Origin: Alligator mississippiensis
Taxonomy: Eukaryota > Chordata > Crocodylia > Alligatoridae
Direction of reading: 5' to 3'
DNA length: 64,000 nucleotides
Assembly: GCF_030867095.1 (NCBI RefSeq)
Contig: NC_081829.1
Span: 89,737,261-89,801,260 of the forward strand
Shown: piece after piece, positions 12,162 to 24,599 of the stretch
Layout: every line of letters starts with the position of its first letter
Numbering within the stretch: the first letter of the stretch is position 1
Program-made: the position numbers and the translations under genes
Notes under the pieces: generated by a model
The model's database searches: none
Seen by the model: the letters and a program-made list of their open reading frames with translations, nothing else
What the model was told of the DNA's origin: nothing

Positions 12162-13784
12162 GGGATCTCTGCCTCATTCATTGCAGAAGGACACTGCTTA
12201 CATAGATAAGGATTAATTCAGTCTTTCTATTTATCCTTATTATGTAGTGTGTTTACCCAGCACCACCCAAATCTTCACTGACTAGAAAATTATGAATTTC
12301 CTAAAGGGTTAGTCTGTGGCCCTGTGGCCCACAGTATCTGAATGTCTTCCAGATCTTTATGAATTGATCTTGACAAGCACCATTTGAGGAAGGGGGGCAT
12401 TATGATACTTTTTTAATTCATGGGGAAGCTTAGGAAGCTAGAGATGAAGGCTAACATTGCTTACACCAACACTGAGTGCCTGATTTGAAATGTATGATTT
12501 TTTTCAGGGTCCTTATTATCCACTTTGAGCCAGACTCTATACCAGCTATTAGTCATCTAGGTGGATGCAACCACATAAGGGCAATTCCTTTCCATCCTGT
12601 TCAAGTTCTGGAAATCCATCAAGGCATCTAGTTTTCTAACACACCATCGTCTCACCTTTAAGTCACCGAAAACAGCAAGGAGGGGGTAATCCACCTACAT
12701 TTTGTACTAAATGCTTTTCAGGTACTTGAGCAGGTGGAATGGAATTGCACTCAGGCACCTAAGTCCCCTTCACACTTAATAGGTGGAGTTGAATCTGGTC
12801 CTATGTGTTTAAAGCACACTTCCCACTAACTTCAGTTGCAGCTGTGGCTATCGAGCACTCCTCCAGGTCTGCCCCCAGACTCTCAAACTTTATGTCCCAA
12901 ACCTGAGGAATACCCAATTAGTAATCAGCTGTTAAAACTTTATTTTAACTGACGAATGCAGCCTCACAAAGAACTCTGTGGCAGAGGGAAGGGTAAAAAT
13001 CCATATTTCCATGGTGGTGTTCAGTTTTTCTGGATGGGATCTTGTCCAGGAAAAAAAATCATACAACAACTTTGCATGCTATCGTGTAATTGTTACAAGG
13101 GGCTGATTTAAGGCTAACAACGCCTTTGACAGTTCCTAATTTTTGAATGTGTGGTGTTCATTTTTAAACATAAGGTTTGTTTTTGGTTTAGTTTAGTCGT
13201 GGTGGGGGGTTGTACTCGGTTGATATATTCCATTTGGTTGTCTTTCTGTTTGTTAGTTCATCTTATTGACTTTCAATATTTGACAGGTAATACTGTCCTC
13301 TAATTTCTCCTGGGTGACTTTCATTATAGGAGCTATATACTTACCAAGAGAATCCTTTCCTTTTTCATGTCCTTGTGACAAGGCATTTAGCAGAATTTGC
13401 AGATTTGCTGGGATCCGATGGGCCGTGCCGTAAGCACTTCTGCTATGGCCTCAAACTTCAACCTCTGGGCTGTCAACCGTGCAGCTTGGCACCTGCACCA
13501 CCCTAGTTGCCACCAAGAGAATGATATAACCATTCACAAAATATTCCTGAATTCATGTGAAGACTGTTAAGAGTTACCTAAAACAAATTGTGACAACTCT
13601 TCTTTCTTGGCTGTGAATAAAGACTCACTTTGGGCCTAAATAGGAATCAAATTCAGGTGTCCAGAAGTGAACTCACTGCATGTGTAACTATTGCACAATC
13701 CAGTTTTCTTCCATAATGCACTAATGAGCATGCCATTACAAATGTTGGTATCACTGGTTTGAAGCTGGTTCACCTATTTCATAG

Positions 13785-13971
13785 GCGATGGGAAGGTGGA
13801 GACCCAGGTGTATCCAATCAGAAGACGCCAACTACTATCCTCTTAACACCTGAAAGAAAGTTTCATAGCTTTGGTTACGCAGCACGAGATTTCTACCATG
13901 ACTTGGATCCCAATGAATCAAAGCATTGGTTGTACTTTGAAAAGTTTAAGATGAAGCTACATACCACTGGT
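13785..13971 (+). CDS. HSPA12A: HSPA12A coding exon 4 (ATPase domain)
   Basis: One base completes the arginine split with exon 3. Then come 62 codons, starting [20 protein letters not shown], with [20 protein letters not shown] and KMKLHTTG further on. About residues 85-147. It matches the N-terminal ATPase lobe of HSPA12A, which extends the HSP70 subdomain IA/IB region with family-specific insertions. The acceptor is TTCATAG and the donor GTAAGT at 13972, which fixes the end on a full glycine codon. This exon lies inside a longer open frame that runs on into the intron; the splice donor ends the coding part. Confidence 0.96.
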
Positions 13972-14839
13972 GTAAGTAACAACTGGACTCTGCCTGGTAC
14001 TTTGCTTTTTGTGCTTAAAACCATCTTTCTGTGGGCCTTTAAAGGTTTTATTAAAATTTGTGTCAGCACAAGTATTTGCAGTTGTAAAATAATATAAGCA
14101 ACTTGTAAGTGAGGTGCAACTTGTAACTTAATTTCTTCTGCTTTATTTTGCCCACCCTTGCCAACGAGAAACATTCTTCTGTATTTTGATGAATGTTGCT
14201 CTAGACGGGTTTGCTCCATTTGTCTTTCCTGAAGTATCCTGTCTGGTCTATTTGCATCAGATTAAATTCACCCCATGCAGGGCCTATTTGCCACCTGAAC
14301 CTAAGAGCTACATAAACCTAATGCTGACCTCTTCGTGGGAATGTATTCTCTCTTAATTCTTTGCGATATGTTATTAAAGAAAATCGCATTACTGTTTATC
14401 TTTAACTTAATCATTCTAGATTTCTTGGGGCTTAGTTGGTCCTTTTTGTACTGAGGTATTTTACAGCTTTATAATTTGATACAAAGCCAAAATCTATATT
14501 TTTCACTTCTGAGCTAAATATAAAGCACGGATCTCATTTTTTGTATGCACAGTTTCTTGGCACAGTCAGTGGCAGGTCCTGGTTATGCATATCGGATACT
14601 TAAACATCCACATGGCAGCTCTTTGTTACCATGACTGATAGGTGCAAAGATTATACTTTTAGTAAACAGCAAAATGTCCTAAGTGGGAAATCTCAGTGAT
14701 TGGATAGACTCTTTCCAAAACCGTGTGTCAGGTTTAAGCTGGTGAGTCTCAGTAAGGAAGACTTTCCTTCTCTTGAGCTACAGGAAAATAACATTTACCT
14801 CTTTCTTTTAATAACTTTTCATTATTTTCTTCCATGTAG
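13972..14839 (+). other. HSPA12A: HSPA12A intron 4
   Basis: A short AT-rich intron of 868 bp with GTAAGT donor and CATGTAG acceptor. No repeat or other feature recognised. Confidence 0.9.
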
Positions 14840-14944
14840 AATCTCACCATGGAAACAGACCTGACAGCTGCAAATGGCAAAAAAGTCAAGGCACTTGAAA
14901 TATTCGCTTACGCCCTGCAGTTCTTTAAGGAACAGGCATTGAAG
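14840..14944 (+). CDS. HSPA12A: HSPA12A coding exon 5 (ATPase domain)
   Basis: 35 whole codons reading [20 protein letters not shown] and [15 protein letters not shown], about residues 148-182. The helix ending in FFKEQALK corresponds to the conserved segment before the HSP70-like 'ITVPA' strand. Phase 0 at both ends. The donor is GTAAAG. Confidence 0.96.
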
Positions 14945-16244
14945 GTAAAGAAAACACTGCCTTATCCAGCTTTCTATATTTATACCTAGTGCAAAGGCAG
15001 GCCTCGTAGTGTTAACCTTGCCAAGCTTCTGCCCCATTTGATATTTGATGTCGATAAAGAAAGACAGGTCTAGAAACTCCAAGAAGGCTGTGGGTGGGTC
15101 CAGGGTATCCTTAAGTGATTTCCTTTCTTACACTGGGCGCAAGCTGATGTATTAGCAGATATATTACTGGGAAACTGTGGCTGAATGTTTTTACTCTTCA
15201 GCCCATCTCTTCTCGGTCAATCTCCTTCCATTTGGAGTTTGCTTACGTAAAGAATGATTAAAAATGCAACAACCAAAACTCAGTATTTGGCTATTTCTTT
15301 GTGAAGCAATCCAGGAGTAATATCTGAGAGATACTTCTAGCCATCATCCCTATGATTATGCTGCTGCTGGGGTGTTGTATGTTCTGTGCCCATTTAAAGG
15401 TTTTCCTGCATTAAGAGGATGGCAGTCTAACCTTTGAGGGCCAACTCCTGGTCATCTCTGCTCATGCAGAGCTTCCACTGATTGCAGTTAGTAAGCAGAA
15501 GGGAGTCCGGTGAGCCACGTTTGTTCCTTAATTATAAAATTTCAAAGCTGGTCCTGAGTGAAATAATACAGGGAGATGTTGAACATACAGCTAATTAACC
15601 TCCTAATAAATTAGCTTGGGACCTGGAAACAGTATATGTGCTTTAGCACTGCTCTGCACTGAGCCTAATTAGCTTGAGTTCAAATGGAGAGTTATGCTAA
15701 TGATCTATATTGCTTCCAGGGCCAAGCTAACTCTAAAACAACCTCTGTTCAGTCCTGCATTGTGTCTTGTAGACAGCCCGTTAGATTCACACAGCTAGAC
15801 ATCTGCGCAGATAACACACAAGGAACATTTAGGGTCTATTAGGGATGGCTTGGTCATATATTGGCTTTTCACAAGAACAAACTTCACCCTGTTGTGAGCA
15901 GGAAGCGGATGTTATTGTTGCCTTTAAGCTTAATGTTTGTTTAGAAAAATCTAACAAGCATTGGGGAAGATATCCACTAACTGCAACCTCTGTTGGGGGT
16001 TGTATTCATACAGTACTGTGGTGTCTTTCATCTGTTGCCCTACTGCCACATCAAATATAAGTTCTCCCGGTTTTTCTCTTTGCCTTTTTAATAATGTGGT
16101 TGATGAAAGAGAGAAAAGCTGCATGATTTCTTTGCAGTAAAGAAAATAAAATTCCTAATCTGAGCATTGCAAGTTAAAGAAACTAGAATTGCGAGGGCCC
16201 CTTAACACATTCCTAAACCTGCAACATTTCATGCTTCCTGTAGG

Positions 16245-16997
16245 CTAGGAACAGATAGTCAAAAAGCTTGAGGCTGAATCAACTCAGTCTTTGCAGGTTA
16301 ATCTAAACTGTAGAGATTAAATTGAAACAGAAGTGAAAAGACATTTGCCTTTGATTGAGGAAATGCAGCTACATGCATGCAGTGGCTCAGGCCAGGAGCT
16401 GGGGGCGCTAGAGCACAGCTCTCTGGCTGCATGTTCACTTCCTCTTCCTACTATCCCCACGGTCTCTAGGATTTGCAGTCCAGAATTACAGCAGCAGGGC
16501 ACTGTAACTTGTAAGTGATACATCTGGATTTGCAGTCCACAGTTGCAGCCAGCAGTAAGTTTGAGTCAGGGAAAGGGTGTTTAACCCCCCTCCCTGCCCC
16601 CAGCTGGAGTTTGCCTGTGGGAAGGCAGTGCCCTCCCCCCTGCCCCCCAATAAACTGGGCTGCATCCCCTGCTGGGCTTGCCCACCCCCACCTTGTCAGC
16701 CAGCCCTCACTGCTCCAGCTAGGGATCAAAGGGGCGGGGCCAGCCCTGCTCTCTGGAGCAGGCAGCACAGCAGATGCTGGGGGAGTGTGATTTAACTTGA
16801 ACCAGGAAGGGGTCTGGGACAGAAGTTTCATAAACCTGTATGACCCAAATCAGTTAAGTCTGATACTACATTCAGCCAGGTTTATCTTAAACCAGTTTTA
16901 GCCATTTTGAAACTGGTTTATGTGCACCGAACTTCTGTTACAGGTTTAAACCAGTTTCTGACCACTTAAACTGGTTTATGTGTAATATCTGTCCCAG
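16245..16997 (+). mobile_element. Family A repeat, copy 1 (hAT-like, short form)
   Basis: It starts 'ctaggaacagatagtcaaaa' and ends 'gtaatatctgtcccag', so the termini are imperfect inverted repeats of a 'ctagggacag' type. Shared internal landmarks with copies 2 and 3 are 'ggctcaggccaggagc', a 'gggacagaagtttcataaac' block and a 3' part rich in 'aaaccagttt'/'aaactggttta' that can fold into hairpins. It is flanked by ctgtagg and ctgtaagg, a possible imperfect duplication. No protein-coding capacity. Confidence 0.7.
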
Positions 16998-17010
16998 CTG
17001 TAAGGTGCAT

Positions 17011-17800
17011 CCTAGGCCACAGGCAAGAACAGCATAACATTTGCCAGAGTTAAATCAAAAGCATGAGGTTGAATCGATTCAGTCTTTTTGCAAGTTAGTC
17101 TAAAATGCAGAGATTAAGCTGAGAAACAATTGAACAGACATTCACTTGATTCAGGAAATGCAGCCACATGCCTGCAGTGGCTCAGGCCAGAAGCCAGGGG
17201 GCGCTAGAGCATGGCTCTCTGGTGCACAGCCAGCATGGGCTGTCTGTTCACTTCCTCTTCCTGCTGTCCTCAAGGTCTCTAAGATTTGCAGTCCAGAGTG
17301 ACAGCAACAGAACTCTGCAGGGTTTCTCATCACTTCCTGTTCCTGTTCCCAGGTGCCTCTGGGATTTGTAGTCCAGTCACAGCCAGCAGTAAGTTTTTAG
17401 CATGGCTGGGCAGCTCTGTACTTGGGGGAAGGGAAGTTTAACCCCTCTCCATGGCCCCAGATCCCAGCTGGGGTTTGCCTGGGGTGGGGTGCAATCCCTG
17501 CCCCCCCGCCCCAAACCCTTGCCTGCTGGAGCAGACAGCACAGCTCAGCCCAGGGCTAGAAAGCATGCTGGGATGCTGGGGGACTGTGTTTAACCTGAAC
17601 CAGGAAAGGGTCTGGGACAGAAGTTTCAGAAACTGGTTTGACCCAAATCAGTTTAAGGCTGATACTACGTTCAACCAGGTTTATCTTAACCCAGTTTCAG
17701 CCATTTTGAAGCTGGTTTATGTGCCCTGAACTCCTGTTCTGTTACAGGTTTAAACCAGTTTGTGATAACTTGAACCAGTTTGTGTAACTTCTATCCCTAG
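17011..17800 (+). mobile_element. Family A repeat, copy 2 (hAT-like, short form)
   Basis: The same order of landmarks as copy 1, 14 bp downstream of it and in the same orientation: 'aggaaatgcagccacatgcc', 'ggctcaggccagaagcc', 'ggtctgggacagaagtttca', 'ccattttgaagctggttta', ending at 'ctatccctag'. The left terminus (about 17011-17060) is worn, so the start is approximate. Confidence 0.7.
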
Positions 17801-19120
17801 CCCAGATGCATGAATACAACCTCACTGAAACAAGGGAAGAATTTGTTCCTTGAGCTTCCTTGTTAGAAATCTGACCCCATTTCTTTGAGTGGGGTTAATT
17901 TATTCTCTTTTGATTATCACCTCCTTACAGCTGCAACAACAACAAGACAGACCAGCCTATCACTACACTTTCAAATCTTTGTACCTGGGGGGAATTTATG
18001 CTTTGCTTAGGCTTCAGAGTGGAATGTTAATGAGACGGAGCCATAACGAAGCACAGTTTGAGGAGATCCTAAGGCAAATATACATATTATGGGAAAATGC
18101 TGAACAGTGGCAAATAACAGTTTTTAGCATTCCCTATTTTAGGCTAGATCCTCGATTGTTGTTAGTATGCAGAGTGCTGCAATTCTGTGTGTGTGTGTTC
18201 AATAATTAAATGATCAGTATAGAAGGACTGCTACTTTTAGTCTATAACAGTCAGACCAAAGTGCCCTTGCGGGAGCATGCTGTTTTGGCCGCAAGTTTTT
18301 AATTGCAGTATAGCTAAGCAAACATAACCCTGTGGCACTTGCATGCAGAAAAATGTTTTCCATTCTAAAGGAGGCTGTTGTTCACCTCTCTGAACCCTCT
18401 CCCTGTCTGAATGGAGATTTAAAATAGGACATATGGTAATAGCATTTGACTTGGAATCTTTCCCAAAATGTATCACAAATATCACCTAATTTGCAAATTC
18501 GATACAGACTTTTCTTTAAAAAAAAGAAAAAGCGGAGAGCTAAGCTCCTAATGACTGCTTGCGCAAAGCAAACATTTTTCAAACAATGAACAGTCAAGTG
18601 TTTTCAGATTTTTAGGAAGAAGTACTTGCAGTTAACGTGGAGGTTTTAGAAAGCAAAAGTTTGATTTAAAGAGGGGTGACACAATGCAGCCATTGAGAAA
18701 CAGATTATAAACTGCAGTGTTTGTCAATGATGCAGGGCATATTTATATATATACTAACTGGGGTGAAAGTGTGAATTCTTTAAACTAGCAACAGATCCCA
18801 GACGTCGAGTACTGTGAACATGCTCTTATGCTCAGTAGAGCATGAGCTTTGCATTGGAAAAATGAACTGTTCCTATTCCACGTTAAGAAACAGCCCCAGA
18901 GTTTTTCTGAAGGCCTCCTTGAGAAAGTGGTGTTCAGTAACCCCTAGTCCTGGCACGCTGAGCAGTGATTGAGTTGTTCTGACTTGCAGCACAGACATAA
19001 CATTTAAAAATTAGGAAAAGGGGAAGTTACTTTTAGTGGAGCCAGCAGAAAACAACATGCTCCTGTCAAATGGCTGGTGTCAGTTTAACATCCATCTTTT
19101 ATGTTTTCCTTTTGGTTTAG

Positions 19121-19237
19121 GAGCTCAGCGATCAAGCAGGCTCAGACTTTGAAAACTCTGAAGTAAGATGGGTCATTACTGTGCCGGCTATATGGAAGCA
19201 GCCTGCAAAGCAGTTTATGAGACAAGCTGCATACAAG
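19121..19237 (+). CDS. HSPA12A: HSPA12A coding exon 6 (ATPase domain)
   Basis: 39 whole codons: ELSDQAGSDFENSEVRWVIT, then VPAIWKQPAKQFMRQAAYK, about residues 183-221. WVITVPAIW is the HSPA12 version of the HSP70 'ITVPAYF' strand, and FMRQAA continues the same helix as 'RQATKDA' in HSP70. It ends in phase 0 with donor GTAAGT. The next exon is 22 kb away at 41194. Confidence 0.96.
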
Positions 19238-19878
19238 GTAAGTTTGGAGGATGAGAAATGCCCCCTGTCAGTCGTTACAAATTATGCTAATCTTGTTCTG
19301 TTACCATTAGCCAAGGAATATATTATATGGGAAAAATTATATGGATTGGCTTAAAACACTGAAGAGCAGTCTGTGTACACACAGCTTGTGTCAAAACAGG
19401 CATGTTCGCTCTACTAGACGCCTTATCTGTCCAGGTCCCTATTTTGGTGCCCATCACAACAGTCTCTGATCCTGTCGTGGAATTCAATGCACATAAAACA
19501 GATGTAGAATTGGCGGCCAAGAACCAGCCGGCAAAGTAAATGCTAGATACAGTCGTATTTTTTTATAATGTTTATTGCTGGCATCTTAAACCGAATAAAA
19601 TAAGAAAAAGGAAAGCAGGAATACTTCTCCTTTGTCCGTTTTCCAGCAGTAGAAATGATTATGAGCCGGGCAGCATGGTTATAAAAATAAATTAAAAACT
19701 AATTTAATGAGAAACAGATTATATGCATTAAAAAAAAAACAAAAAACAACAACCTGAAATCCTGTGATTATACACAATGTACTGAGCTTGTATCTGTCCT
19801 TTATTTCAGACTTGCTGTATGTCTTTGATGTTCGATGTACACTACCGTTCTTTTCACTGGGATGTTCATTTTCTTTAA

Positions 19879-19900
19879 TTTTTTTTTTTTTTTTTTTTTT
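19879..19900. repeat. T22 homopolymer
   Basis: An uninterrupted T-run followed by 'gcccctag'. It resembles either a strong pyrimidine tract with a decoy acceptor or the reversed poly-A tail of a minus-strand retrocopy. No matching gene was seen downstream. Confidence 0.8.
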
Positions 19901-20714
19901 GCCCCTAGATAGTTCTTGACCCACTGCCAACAGATGCACAATTTGTAGACTTTGAGGGGTACTCAGATAATCCTCATCTTGTTATTTGGTGGCACCCAGA
20001 TTTTTCTAACTCTTTTTCTACCCATCTCTAATGTTGAGCAACATTTTTCTTAACAGTCTTTATTGTGGGATTGCTAATGATAGTGCCAGAAGCAAAACAC
20101 ACTTAAAGTTCTGATGGAAGGACACGGTTGTAGGTAAATCTGAAATACTAGAGACCCATTCGTTATCTTGGTGTGGTGTTGTCTGCCTGCCGTCTGTGTG
20201 CATGCGTGCTCGTCAAATGGAAGCTGCGTAAGGGATAGCACAGTGTAAGATCGCTCTCTTGACATCTCCTGTGTGTGGCACAATTGAACGTTGTTGGATA
20301 GTGTCCGTGTCTGTGGTATTGTCTGTGGCTGTGTTTATCAGGAAACTTGATAAAACGGGAGGACTGCTAAGGCTTTTAAATGAGGATGTGTATTCAGCTG
20401 GTGGAAAATGAAAGGAAATGCATAAGTAATTGAATGCTTACTTGCAAGATGCATTTGATTTTTTAAAATATTGGGGAGGGAGTAATAAAAGAAGAAAAAG
20501 TGATTTTTCTGGCTTGCAATTGCCATGTGATCATGTGCATTCTAGGTCCCATATCCACCCTAGTAAGCAAACGGATATGCGCAAATGGATTAAAAAAATT
20601 GAGCCTTTTTTACTAACTTTCAGAATGTGCAAACATTTTTAAAACGTGGGTATGCTTCTGCAAGGGTAGTACTGGGGTTGAATTAGAAGCTGGGAAAGGG
20701 GGACCACAGATCAG

Positions 20715-20969
20715 TCAGAGCAATAGTCTGAAGTTGCAGCAAGGGAAGTGTGGGCTGGATGTTATGAAAAAGTTTCTCACTAGGAGGGCAGTAAAGCACT
20801 GGAACAGTTACCCAGAGATGGCGGCATCTCCATCCTTGGAGGTTTTTAAGACCAGGCTAGACAAAGGCTTGACTGGGATGATCGAGTTGGGGATGGTCCT
20901 GCTTTGAGCAGGAGTAGATGACCTCCTGAGATCCTTTCCCACCCTAATTTTCTCTGATTCTATGATAAT
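20715..20969 (+). mobile_element. CR1 LINE, 3' end
   Basis: It reads the typical CR1 3' region: 'ctcactaggagggcagtaaa', 'ggaggtttttaagaccaggc', 'gatgacctcctgagatcctt' and a terminal 'gattctatgat', the CR1 3' microsatellite unit. 5'-truncated, as most CR1 copies are. Same strand as the gene. Confidence 0.88.
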
Positions 20970-21279
20970 AGTTAGTCTAAGGTGATGTGACAGTGGCTCA
21001 CTTCAGTGAGCACTATGGAGAAGTCTGTCTCTGGGAGTTGGGGGCAAGTGGAAAAAGTAAGAATAATTTGAGTGAAGTATAATGATATTCAGCCGTCGGC
21101 TCAGACTACGTAGTCTGTCTGATAAAGTAATGAGAGAGAGTTTACAGTCTGTGGTGACAGGGCTCTTCGGCCCACTTTAGGTGGGGGTCCAAGCAGAAGC
21201 TAAATATCCCATGGAAGTATTCGAACTAAGAAGAGAAAAATTACAGCTCTGCCTCTCTCTTCCAAATACGTCTCGTACT

Positions 21280-22290
21280 GTTCAAACTGATGTTTCAACC
21301 TGGCTCTCTGACATCTCCTCCTGGGTTGTTTAGGTGTCAGCTCATGCACAGTATAGCTTTAATGGAGTTTTCAATCCTCCTTCCATTCCCTCCCACCTCC
21401 AAGCCCTCCGTACTGCAATGCTTCTTAACCAGTTTGGAAAGTAACACTACCCTGTGTCTTACTCAGATCCATAACTTGGGCATTATCTTTGGCGTGTAAC
21501 TTTTTCTAGATAGCCGCATCTGATCTAGGTCTACATTTTGCCAGTTCTTTCTTCATAATGTGTCTATGGTATCCTTTCCCATCCATCTACCCAGCAAAAT
21601 GTCCCATCCAGGCTCTCGGTTGCATCTTGCATCTCAGTTCCAACAGCTGCCTTTTTTCCTGGCCTTGACAAGTGCAGTCCTGCTCCACTCGTGTCCATCC
21701 ACAATGTCGCAAAGACCATTTTCCTGGCCTGTCACTTTGGCCTTGTCACCCTGCACTGGCTTCTCCACCTCTGTCACAGCGAACATAAGCTACTAGGCTG
21801 TGAAGGGTTTTGACAATGAAACATATATCCACCCTGCCTGTCACCTCTCATTCACTGAGGATATGTTGATTCCTGCTTCTTGTTGGCCCATGACACCATT
21901 TTTCTGTGTCATATTTTCTAAAAGTTTCTTTGTGCTTTCTCCCATGCTGTGGAGTGGGGGAGGCTCCCTATAAACATCCACAAACCTTGCTCATTTTCCT
22001 CTTTCAAAACCCTAAACCCTTTATAACTCTATTTTTCTGTGATGTTTGCAAACAACTTGACAACTGTTAGGATGTGTTGATACTATTGCCTATCACCAGT
22101 ATAGTGTCATTGTTTCGTTATACTTCCCTCTCCTCCTATATTCATCGGTGGTTCCTTGTTTTATACATAGATTGCGAGCTACTTGGGAAAGGAGCTGTCC
22201 TTTTTTGTCTGTGGTTGTACAGCACCTGGCACAGTGAGGTCCAGATCCATGTTTAGGGCTCCCAGGCATTACAGTAGTACAAATAACTCT
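21280..22290 (+). mobile_element. L2-like LINE remnant
   Basis: A decayed LINE in sense orientation. The upstream part has pyrimidine-rich sequence with 'cactggcttctccacctctg'-type phrases. The 3' part has 'gattgcgagctacttgggaa', 'tgtacagcacctggcacagt' and 'cattacagtagtacaaataa', close to the 3' ends of L2-group LINEs in amniotes. No intact frame. The 5' limit is approximate. Confidence 0.6.
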
Positions 22291-23584
22291 TCTGCACCAA
22301 GTCTAACCTTGTTTCCTTTCTGAGGCTATGTCCACAGAGGCCTCTCACCTTCCTGTTTTATTTTTTCCACTCCAAAGACTCTGTATTACATTGAATTGCT
22401 GGCTGCAGAAATGTGGATGCTTCCAAAAGGGGCTGTGCGCCTAACACTGAGTATACACCTTGGTGGGACTTCCTTCGCAGAGGGAACAGCTCACTGCCTC
22501 CAAGCCTCCTGTCTCAAACACATTCAACATTTGTTGGATGGTGTGTGTCTGTAATGGCTTTTATACTCAATGCCATGCTCATAGGCATATTTAGGATACT
22601 GTGAGCATAAGAATGCTATCTACAAAGCCAAGTTCTGTTCAAGGTTGTTTTTTTTCTGTGCATTAAAGGGATTTGGTGTTGCTGCACCTGAAATCAATAA
22701 GTTTGCTGTTAACTTCAATGAGAGCAAGGCTAGATTTGAAGTGTGGGAGTAACATGAAGTAAGCTTTCTCAGTGCTCTTGTCACTCTTATGCTATTTATA
22801 TTAGGAGGAAAAGGAAGAGAGCTGTTGTTATGCTACAGTAAAAGTATCCCGGTGAAAAGATGAAAAGTATCCAAACCATTCAACGGCTCTTATAGTACAT
22901 TTCTAGCAACGTGTAGTTAAGTGTGAAATCATTTGCTGCTCTAGCGTATTGCCATGAGTGGCATTTTCTGTAACCTCTTACTGTGCCCTTCTCATTCAAA
23001 TAAACTTTGGGTGCAATAGCTAAATTTCTCAGGAAAACAGAGATTTAATAATCCTGCTGGGCTGTTTCTTTTTAGGAGTGGCATTCTTGCAGCTCACGTT
23101 ACACTATGAATTCTTTAAGGCTCAGTAAATGCAAAGTGGGATCCGCAGGCTGGAATTTCTTTGACATGCCAACAGAAATAAGGGTTAGGGAAGGGGTTGG
23201 GATGTGACAAGGGTATGTGAATGTCAAGGATGTAAAGTAAGAAAGTTGAGCTTAGCCTGCCGAACATGCTCAGTGCTGAGGGAAGTGAGAGGAGGAGGAA
23301 GCCTGTTTTCATAACCTTATTAAATATATTTTAAAGACTTAGAAACATCAGTTAACTGACTATTTAGAGATATTGTAAGAATTGTTTCTAGATATGTTTT
23401 GTCAATTTAGATACTGTATATGCAAAGCTCAGTCTACGGTTGTAATTTTTGGAGACAAACAACAGACAAAATCTGAGTTTGCATTTGTGAATAATATCAT
23501 ATACATCCACAGGGGGATAGGCCTGATTAAAATGATTGAGCACTGGGTCAGAAATTATTTTTTTTTAATTTAGCTCCTTCACTG

Positions 23585-23690
23585 ACATTATGGTCAGGTG
23601 TGCCTCAGTTTTTCCATCTGTTGAATAGGAATAATAACCTTTATCTAACAGATTATAAAGCACTGCGTGGCTTGTTAGCCGCACCTGTAC
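23585..23690 (+). repeat. MIR/CORE-like SINE fragment
   Basis: The string 'tgcctcagtttttccatctg' followed by 'aataggaataataaccttta' and 'ataaagcactgcgtgg' is the conserved middle-to-3' part of MIR-type tRNA-derived SINEs. No tRNA-like head is preserved. Confidence 0.55.
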
Positions 23691-24599
23691 ATACAGATTG
23701 TAGAGCCTTGTTAGCTTAAAGGGTTGTGATCCATAGCGTGCACAAAAATGCAGGTTTGTGAAGCAACCCGTTATACAGCTGCAGCAAATGGCTGCATGGG
23801 ACCACTGAGGTGCTCCAGCTGTGTGAAAGGTTTTATTTTAAAGGGTGTTGCTTCTCTGTATGAGATTGCTGATGAGGCTTAGCTCAGTGGAGAAGCTGAC
23901 CCCTTTGTAGTAAGAGCTGCAGCAAACCTCTCCACAGATCATCCTTGATTTAGCAACCCACTACAGACTGAGTGAGTGGTGAACAACCCAGGGATGAGTG
24001 ATCTGGATTTCACTGAAACAAGTATTGGGGGGGTGGGGGTGGATGTTTGGATTTCCAGTATCAATAAATGGATTTTAAAAAGCAGTGGTTTTCAGATTAA
24101 GTGAGACACACTGGTATAGATGGGACCATTTGGTAAGTGAGCTGTTTTGCAACTCTCTGGAGGGAGATTTCAACACTTACCCTCTGTGATTAAAATAGTG
24201 CAGTATGCCATTATTCTTTGTCTCGTCCCAGACATGCACATCTGTTCTATTGTCACACATTTTCCACCAGAAATGAAGCCTACATTTTGGAAGGCACAGA
24301 ATTTTTTTTTTTAAAGTGAAAGCGATTAAATTTGTATTCTCCTCCCAGAATGGATCACGATGTGGGCTTTTCCCGTGGATAGCAAAGGGACACTCAGACA
24401 GACAGGAAGTGAAAAACAATAGAGGTGTCAGGAAGAAGGGTATTCCAACAGAATTAGGTTGTAATTACTGAAAACATCAGCAGCATAAAGCAGAACCACA
24501 AATAGAAAATCAGTAATTTTGTTAAAGGGCAGTAAGAAGAAGTAAAAATGCACTCGCTATCAGTGCAATATAGTTACGCTGGGATTAAAGTAGAAAGCT

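Larger units (their letters stand above)
4993..13784 (+). other. HSPA12A: HSPA12A intron 3
   Basis: An 8.8-kb intron. It contains a palindromic old repeat (8118-8245), a cluster of hAT-type elements (9216-11010), a possible old SINE fragment (10140-10300), and a (TG)n plus 13-bp poly-C tract near 12135-12161. The stretches 5000-8100 and 11110-13780 are otherwise unremarkable AT-rich sequence with scattered fragments of old sauropsid repeats. Confidence 0.85.
14945..19120 (+). other. HSPA12A: HSPA12A intron 5
   Basis: A 4.2-kb intron. It is dominated by two same-orientation copies of one dispersed repeat family (16245-16997 and 17011-17800). The stretches 14945-16240 and 17810-19120 are AT-rich with nothing recognised. 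Confidence 0.85.
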
